From Massospora cicadina (taxonomy: Eukaryota; Entomophthoromycota; Entomophthoromycetes; Entomophthorales; Entomophthoraceae): a stretch of DNA of 64,000 nucleotides. This document shows positions 58,620-64,000 of the stretch, one piece after another. Below the pieces are notes generated by a model. It saw only the letters and a program-made list of their open reading frames with translations, was not told where the DNA came from and did not search any database. Made by a program: the position numbers and the translations under genes. The stretch spans positions 1 through 64,000 of the forward strand of contig JAKSZP010014506.1 of assembly GCA_022478985.1 (NCBI GenBank), read 5' to 3'. Within the stretch, counting starts at the first letter, position 1; every line of letters starts with the position of its first letter.

Positions 58620-60940
58620 TATTGAAACTATTTGTATTTAACTGAGTTAAGCCAACCAGGGGACGGACATTACTAAATATATGTAAAACTAAGGAAATAA
58701 CTGACAAATATAAAATTGAGCACCCCAGGGTACTCAAGTTACCCCTGTTGCCAGCGGGACTGCCAGGTATGGGGGGTTGGTGCGCAACTCCAAGGAGGTT
58801 TCCCCTGCTATGGATCAGGTGTGAAGGAAAGGGTCTGTGTGGAGGAACCAGAGTGGGAACCATGATTCTATGAGCGCTTTTTGTCTTGGTCTCATATATC
58901 TATAGAGCCAGGCTTGGAAGTGCTCCAGTAAGTGGACATGGAATCTGTTAATAACCCCATGAATGGTTGGGACCGTGCCCTTGAACGCATCTAATGCAAT
59001 TGTGTGGATTGTCCACATTGCAATGGGTATTATTAAGGAACAGAGGGTAGATGGAATTGGTGACTCAATCTGGAGCGTGAAGATGCTTTTTGATATCGAG
59101 AATTCCTGTTCGTTTTGGATCTTAAGAAGGCGTGCGACTTCCTGCCATATAGCTTTGGTAGGGGGGCATGTTTCTAGGCGGTGATGTAGGGATCCCTCCC
59201 CTCCACATACTGCACATGTTTTGTGGAGGGAGTTGGAGCGGTCCGCCATCCTATAGGTCCTTCTCAGACAGCGCCAGGCGTTTGCTCTTATCCTCGGCTG
59301 TAGGAGTGGGTGGTGAGTCATTTTCCACATTGCCTTCTGTGTGGTTAAATCATAGGGAATGTCCAACATATCTAGGTATTCTATCCTAGCTATGTTTTGG
59401 GCTGTTGCGAGCATATCCCTCTGGGGGTGGTTTTCTGGGTTTCTTAATTTGAATTGGGGGCTGGGTCGTCCCCTTCCCTGTATAGTACCCATGTTCTCTA
59501 TGGTCCATCCCATATGGCAGATAGTTCGGAGGATATGTTTGAAATGAGGGGAGGTCCTATGCAGACCCGTTGAAGTAGGGTGCTTGGCAAGGTATGAAAG
59601 TAGTCTGGGTGGACTATGTGGGTTGGTTAATTTGAGCGCCTGTGCAAAGTTAGTCCTTGCTGCTCTGGACCAATGTTGTTGTGGGAGGTCTGGAGCAAGG
59701 ACTTCCTTTATCCAGGTACCTAGGATATGATTGGCGTGGCTCTCAAAATCTATTAGTCCCATGCCTCCACTTGAGCGTGGGCTAAATAGTGTTTCCACCC
59801 GTATAGGAGGGTGAGAGCTGGGCCACAGCCAGTCCTGGATAAGCGCGCGAATTGAAGTTATAAAGGTAGGTGATAAGGCGATCGTGTGGGCCTGGTACCA
59901 CAGTATTGGGAGGATGAGCGATTTAGCAACTGTAACTCGTCCTGTTAATCCTGGGGTTCTTCCCTTGAGGGAGGCGACGCGTTTGGATACCCGTTGTATT
60001 AGGTTACTTTCCATTGTCTCATTAGCATATCCCCATGATTCTAGCCAAATTCCAAGGTGTCAGACAGGACTGGTGGTGGGAGGTGATGCAAAGGGTAAAA
60101 TGATTGGGTTTTTTCTTCGTGTGTTGGTATGAGGTTCTGATGTTGTGGCCCAGTTGTTTGTGTATTTGCCTAAGAGGATGATTTCTGTCTTTCTTTTGTT
60201 GAGCGATGCATTGCTCACCTTGGAGTATTCCTCTAGAGTGCATTCCAACTGTCAGGCATCTTCATTGTTTGCTATACCTGCTATGCAGTCATCTGCAAAG
60301 GCCAGTATCTTGACTGTTGGTTGTCCTTGTGCGGTTATCCCCATGAGACGTGAGTCAGTTACTCAGAGGAGCGGGTCAAAGCTGAAATTGTATAGCAGTG
60401 GGCTGAGGGGATCCCCTTGTTTGAGCCTTCTGTGTGGTTTAATCTTGTTTGTTAGGAATCCAGGGCCGCATACAGCCATGGTTGCAGATTCTGTTAGGAG
60501 CATCGCCCATTTTATAAATCTTGGTGGGTTTTTGAAGGCATGTAGACATTCTTTTAGGTATGACCAGCTAACACGGTCATACGCCTTTTCCTGATCCAAG
60601 AAGACCAGGGCACCAGTTGCTTTGGATTGGCAAATGTTTGCAACAGGGTGTATGTTGTTCCAGATTGAACGCCCTGGTATAAGCCCAAACTGGTTGTGTG
60701 ATAGGACGTCTTATGCAATTGCACCTAATCTAGCTGCTAAAATTTTTGTTAGAATTTTTGTGTCAGTGTTGGAGAGTGCAATTGGGCGCCAGTTGGCCAG
60801 GTCCAACTTGTCACCCTTTTTATACAAGGTTATAACGTAGGATTCATGGCCTCCTGGTAATTGGCTGGAATCCAATAAGCTCTCATATTGAAACTCATTG
60901 AAAAACTTTTGGGTACGTTTACTGCACAGGTTGGCCATTG
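58620..60940 (-). mobile_element. 5'-truncated LINE, same family type as 1244-6515
   Basis: Minus strand. Starts inside RT (NEFQYESLLDSSQLPGGHES) and runs through the C-terminal domain to the tail with TGTCCGTCCC (58668-58659). 5' truncation is normal for LINEs. I did not find a convincing TSD. RT and C-terminus are less decayed than in the full-length copy. Confidence 0.88.
58815..60938 (-). pseudogene. LINE ORF2 C-terminal part: RT and zinc finger
   Basis: Blocks: LPGGHESYVITLYKKGDKLDLANWRPIALSNTDTKILTKI (60860-60720), DQEKAYDRVSWSYLKECL (60596), RLKQGDPLSPLLYNFSFDPLL (near 60420), and the catalytic FADDCIAG (near 60300-60280). NASLNKRKTEIILLGKY follows. A long unbroken frame, 60014-58815 (399 codons), holds the thumb and C-terminal region with the zinc finger CAVCGGEGSLHHRLETC and ends WFLHTDPFLHT. 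Frameshifts separate the blocks above 60014. Confidence 0.9.
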
Positions 60941-61480
60941 AGTAAAACTACAAACACTAGTTGTATGGTGACAACTAGTAGGTTGAGTCTTCAAAATAAG
61001 TGGCAATGAATCTACTCTGGTAATGGTAATTGAGAAAAACAACTAGAGACTTATTTTCCCTTCAATCTTCAATTTAGAAGTAAAATATAAAACTATATTG
61101 TAGTTGAATTATGCTTTTATTAGAAAATGTTAGGGGTTTTTATAGGCGGAAGGCGGACAACATTTCAGATAATTTTCTGAAAATCAACTCATTAGTCCCC
61201 TGAAACTTCTAACCCTTGGGATTAACTTCTGATGGTAGTAAATATCTTTGTGTTAATTAATCCACAGCAGTGTAAACATTTATGGATTGGCAACCATCCC
61301 CTTGTGTTAGGAACTGTACACAGATGGTTTGGGGGCCATGTTACCTGATTATGACTACTAGCTACTGCCAAAACAAGCGTTAAAACGCTTCAGTAGCTTT
61401 GTTATAATGACCCTAATCATTCAGCACCTCTGATGTAATGATTTATTATAGCAATCCAACTATTGGCAATCATGCTCACA
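60941..61480. other. AT-rich, possible LTR sequence, no gene
   Basis: No ORF of note. The composition and the array that follows suggest an LTR or other non-coding mobile sequence, but I found no partner or TSD. Confidence 0.35.
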
Positions 61481-61930
61481 TCAAAATACCAATTAACATT
61501 TTTGGGTGTGATGCCTAACAAAATGTTAATCAAAACAATTGTCAGATTATGTCCTTTAATGAATTTCAACTACTAATTTAGTTGGGGATGATCCCTGATG
61601 AAATAGTAATCAGATCTCATCATTGGATTAGGTCTTTTGATTAATTAAGACTAATAATTTAGTTGGGCATGATGGTTGATGAGATATTAATCAAAACAAT
61701 CGTCAGAATATGTCCTATAATAAATTCAACTTCTTGTTTAGTTGTGGATGATCCCAACAAAACATTAATCAGATTTCATCATTGGATTAGGTATTTTGAT
61801 TAATCATGACTAATAATTTAGTTGGGCGTGATGCCCAACAAATATTAACCAAAATCAACCGTCAGATTATATCCTTTGATTCTTTATGATTAATAATTTA
61901 GTTGGCAACCATTGCCAAACAATTGGTTGC
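61481..61930 (+). repeat. 80-base tandem array with 160-base higher order and hairpins
   Basis: AATTTAGTTGG-type unit starts at about 61575, 61656, 61736, 61815 and 61895, a period of 79-81. Two unit types alternate: one with AATCAAAACAATCGTCAG, one with AATCAGATTTCATCATTGG. Several units contain a hairpin, perfect at 61821-61839: GTTGGGC, loop GTGAT, GCCCAAC. The motif is close to the 51-base units in the LTR at 15092-15361. Confidence 0.8.
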
Positions 61931-62303
61931 TTAAAGAACCATCAATTTTTAATTTGCAAGTGAGATAGATAATGTGGTCAACCAAATTTCCAACACTCAT
62001 ATTCCTAATTATTTTATAATACTTATTTATTTTTATATCTTGATTTTGCTTGGTATATAAAATACTTCACTTTTTGTCTTAATAAAAACCTTTCCACAGA
62101 ATCTCAAGTTTATCCTTTACTTGCACTATTAGTTAGTTAATTGATTTAATTGCCAGTAACCATTATAAAATTAACTAATTAACATAATACAGTAACCAGT
62201 TTAATAAATCTTTCTTTTGCTTTGATACCTAAATTGAAGCCAAATTAAGATTTTTAGAAAAATACAAAAAAACAACCACTCAAACAAGCCAAAACGTACC
62301 AAT
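61931..62303. other. AT-rich, no gene seen
   Basis: Spacer between the array and the half-LINE-like element; no feature supported. Confidence 0.4.
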
Positions 62304-63856
62304 TTGATGCAATTAACGGCTGCTGCCCTTGCTTGGGGTGGTGGTGCGCCACCATCTGGCATCTTTCAGCTTCCACTGAAGCACGACTGGGCTGGATCTG
62401 CTAGACCTCACAATGCTACCAGCCGTTATGTCCCCCCTCAGGACTTGGCCACCACCTCACAAGCTTCCAAGTGGTGCTTGGAGCCCTTTGGTGCTCCCAC
62501 AGAGCAATTTGTGTTTCAGCCTCTAGGTCAAATAGGGAATCTTTTCCCATATGCAAGCGTAGCCATCATTGAGATGCCCACTCTAGTTTTTGAAACTGCT
62601 AGCTATATTGACTTCCGCCTCTTTAAGGGGTATTTTGACATTGGCTTCTAGTCAGAAGCGAAGCTGCAGCAGCATCTAAGCTGCCAATAATTTAATAAAA
62701 AAATCCCTATTTCCACTGTTCACATGTAGCTCCCAGATGTGGCCACTTTAGTGGTCCAGTTTTCCAGGTTACATAGTTTTTTGCCCCAAACGCCTTTGCC
62801 ATGAATTGACAGAGGATTTGGTCATTTATGGTGCAGACCCCATCTTGCAGTTTGTGGTTCCCAATGGGGTGGGTCAGTTGGTAGGGCCTCACGCCTTTGT
62901 GACAATCCGCCCTTTCCTTTGTGACAACCACCTCACGATCCCCCCAAACTGTGATCAGATCCACACCTGATCACCCTTTTTGGGCACATGTTGAAAATGG
63001 CCACATCATATGCCCCTTATGCTTCAAATTAAATTATTTGAAGCGCAAGGCCCCATGGCTTCCACTTCCACCTCTTTCACTGCTCCTCCTTCTGGCATCA
63101 GACCAGCTGCTGCCTTACCCAAATTTTTGAGTGGAGCGTGATCCTCCTGCCCCCAACCTTGGCTAATTCTGGCACTGCTTCCAAAGCAGCAGCCAATCAA
63201 GTTTAATTATTTTTAAAAATTCGTCAGATTTACAGAATCCTGAGCTGATGGCTGAGACAGCTTCAGATGAGCTGCCATGGTCAACTGTTTGCAACCAATC
63301 AGGATCCGCCACCTCACTGACTCCAATAACTGCCCCCACCATTAGCTGATTTAAATACATTCAAAGCGCTCAAATGGATTGATGATAAAGATTGGCTTTA
63401 TAATGGTAAGCTTAATTTTGTCTTAGAGGAAATTTTTGTAAATCATCCTGATTTGCATCTCCACCGTTTCAGATCTAAAAATGGCTTCCCTAATTATAAA
63501 AATATTAATATAATGCAGTAGAAGCAGCAGCTGCTCCAGCTAACACCCTCCTCTTCCAACATCTTCATGGGGCAATAAAACCCCTTGTTGAGGGCGTTCC
63601 CATCCCAAATTTCTCCCATGATTTTGATGAGGATGCAAAATATGAGATTGAAGAGCTCACTTTTGGAGAAAGCTGCACTTGTATTGACATGGCAAAAAAT
63701 TCTCTGCTTTACCCCAATTATCCCCAAACCCGCCAGCGCATCAAATCTTTCACTTGTGTGCCTGCTCTCATCACTTTTGCTGATCATCAATTTGCTCAAT
63801 ACATTGAGGCGATGGACACCGCTAGCCTCATTAACAAAGAAAGCCCACAATTATAA
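62304..63856 (+). pseudogene. ORF1-like protein of the half-LINE-like family, decayed
   Basis: A first frame (62304-62651) reads Pro/Ala-rich N-terminus, then FPYASVAIIEMPTLVFETASYIDFRLFKGYFDIGF. After a stop and a shift comes DHPFWAHVENGHIICPLCFKLNYLKRKAPW (near 62960-63050) with a C-X2-C pair at 63011-63022, perhaps half of a zinc-binding site. Then ALKWIDDKDWLYNGKLNFVLEEIFVNHPDLHLHRFRS (near 63370-63480) and FDEDAKYEIEELTFGESCTCIDMAKNSLLYPNYPQTRQRIKSF (63620-63750). The region following encodes an ADAP-like segment. I know no named family with these blocks. An ORF1-type nucleic-acid-binding role is inferred from the copy with a LINE tail. Confidence 0.5.
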
Positions 63857-64000
63857 CTCCTAATGTCACATTTCTCTGATGCCCCACCCCTATGTTGTCC
63901 GCCATGGTCTGCCAGCTAAAGTGCGCACCGGACAAAAGTTTCCCCAAAGCTTCCTCATCTTCTTATATGGCTTCCTAGCTGATAGCTTAGGGGCTATATT
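62304..64000 (+). mobile_element. Half-LINE-like element, copy running off the right edge
   Basis: Aligns as protein with 52070-50250 (minus) and as DNA with 43733-43428 (minus). From the 306-bp fragment, the 3' end should lie about 95 bases beyond the window. The encoded protein is the only content seen; no endonuclease or RT. Confidence 0.7.

Noticed and set aside
58963..60840. Plus-strand frames at 58963-59184, 59168-59389, 59884-60132, 60145-60594 and 60622-60840
   Set aside because: All are antisense to the long LINE ORF2 on the minus strand, whose motifs are unambiguous.
62304..62651. Host gene encoding a proline-rich protein
   Set aside because: The same protein blocks occur in a second copy with a LINE tail at 50-52 kb, and the downstream DNA recurs as an insertion in the gypsy RT at 43.4-43.7 kb. 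It is mobile.

Overview
The window is eukaryotic repeat DNA. It shows no rRNA, no complete tRNA, no bacterial-type gene and no gene I can assign to the host. I can place almost all readable coding sequence in transposable elements: chromodomain Ty3/gypsy LTR retrotransposons, L1/Tad-like LINEs with a C-terminal zinc finger, a Rep/helicase Helitron, a foldback-like inverted repeat, a tRNA-derived SINE and an ORF-bearing half-LINE-like family. The mix, the AT-rich spacers and the small dense elements suggest a repeat-bloated fungus, perhaps a basidiomycete. That is inference; the sequence gives no marker gene.

Left part (1-9.0 kb): an AT-rich foldback-like repeat has two LINEs of one family in its left arm, head to head. 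One (1-859, minus) runs off the window edge. The other (1244-6515, plus) is full length with a 20-bp target-site duplication (TSD). A related AT-rich repeat occupies 8.2-9.0 kb. A third, heavily decayed LINE lies on the minus strand at about 9.6-14.7 kb.

15-27 kb is a nest. A gag-only LTR retrotransposon (14991-26965, TSD ACCAG) has its 3' LTR split by a 7.2-kb chromovirus (19308-26521). The chromovirus carries protease, RT, RNase H, integrase and chromodomain, plus a membrane-protein-like ORF that starts inside its LTR.

27-34 kb holds an LTR-like repeat, a decayed minus-strand coding region I cannot identify, a 120-bp tandem repeat, a tRNA-derived SINE with a 20-bp TSD, and another copy of the AT-rich repeat.

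34.5-49.3 kb is a second, deeper nest on the minus strand. A Helitron gene is cut in two by a Ty3/gypsy element (38149-48633). That element received a solo LTR (38664-39842), a 54-bp 5'-truncated retroposon (40006-40059) and a 306-bp fragment of the half-LINE-like family (43428-43733). A 48-bp insertion of the same family lies in the Helitron helicase.

50-64 kb: a half-LINE-like copy with a LINE tail (50.25-52.07 kb, minus), an LTR with a gypsy fragment (54.9-58.1 kb), a 5'-truncated LINE (58.62-60.94 kb, minus), an AT-rich block with an 80/160-bp hairpin array (61.48-61.93 kb), and a second half-LINE-like copy running off the right edge (62.3-64.0 kb).

The coding remnants do not form a host pathway. 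They are layers of mobile elements. The LINE machinery probably mobilised the half-LINE-like family and perhaps the SINE. In-frame nonsense codons are mostly TGA, as expected from CpG decay of Arg codons.
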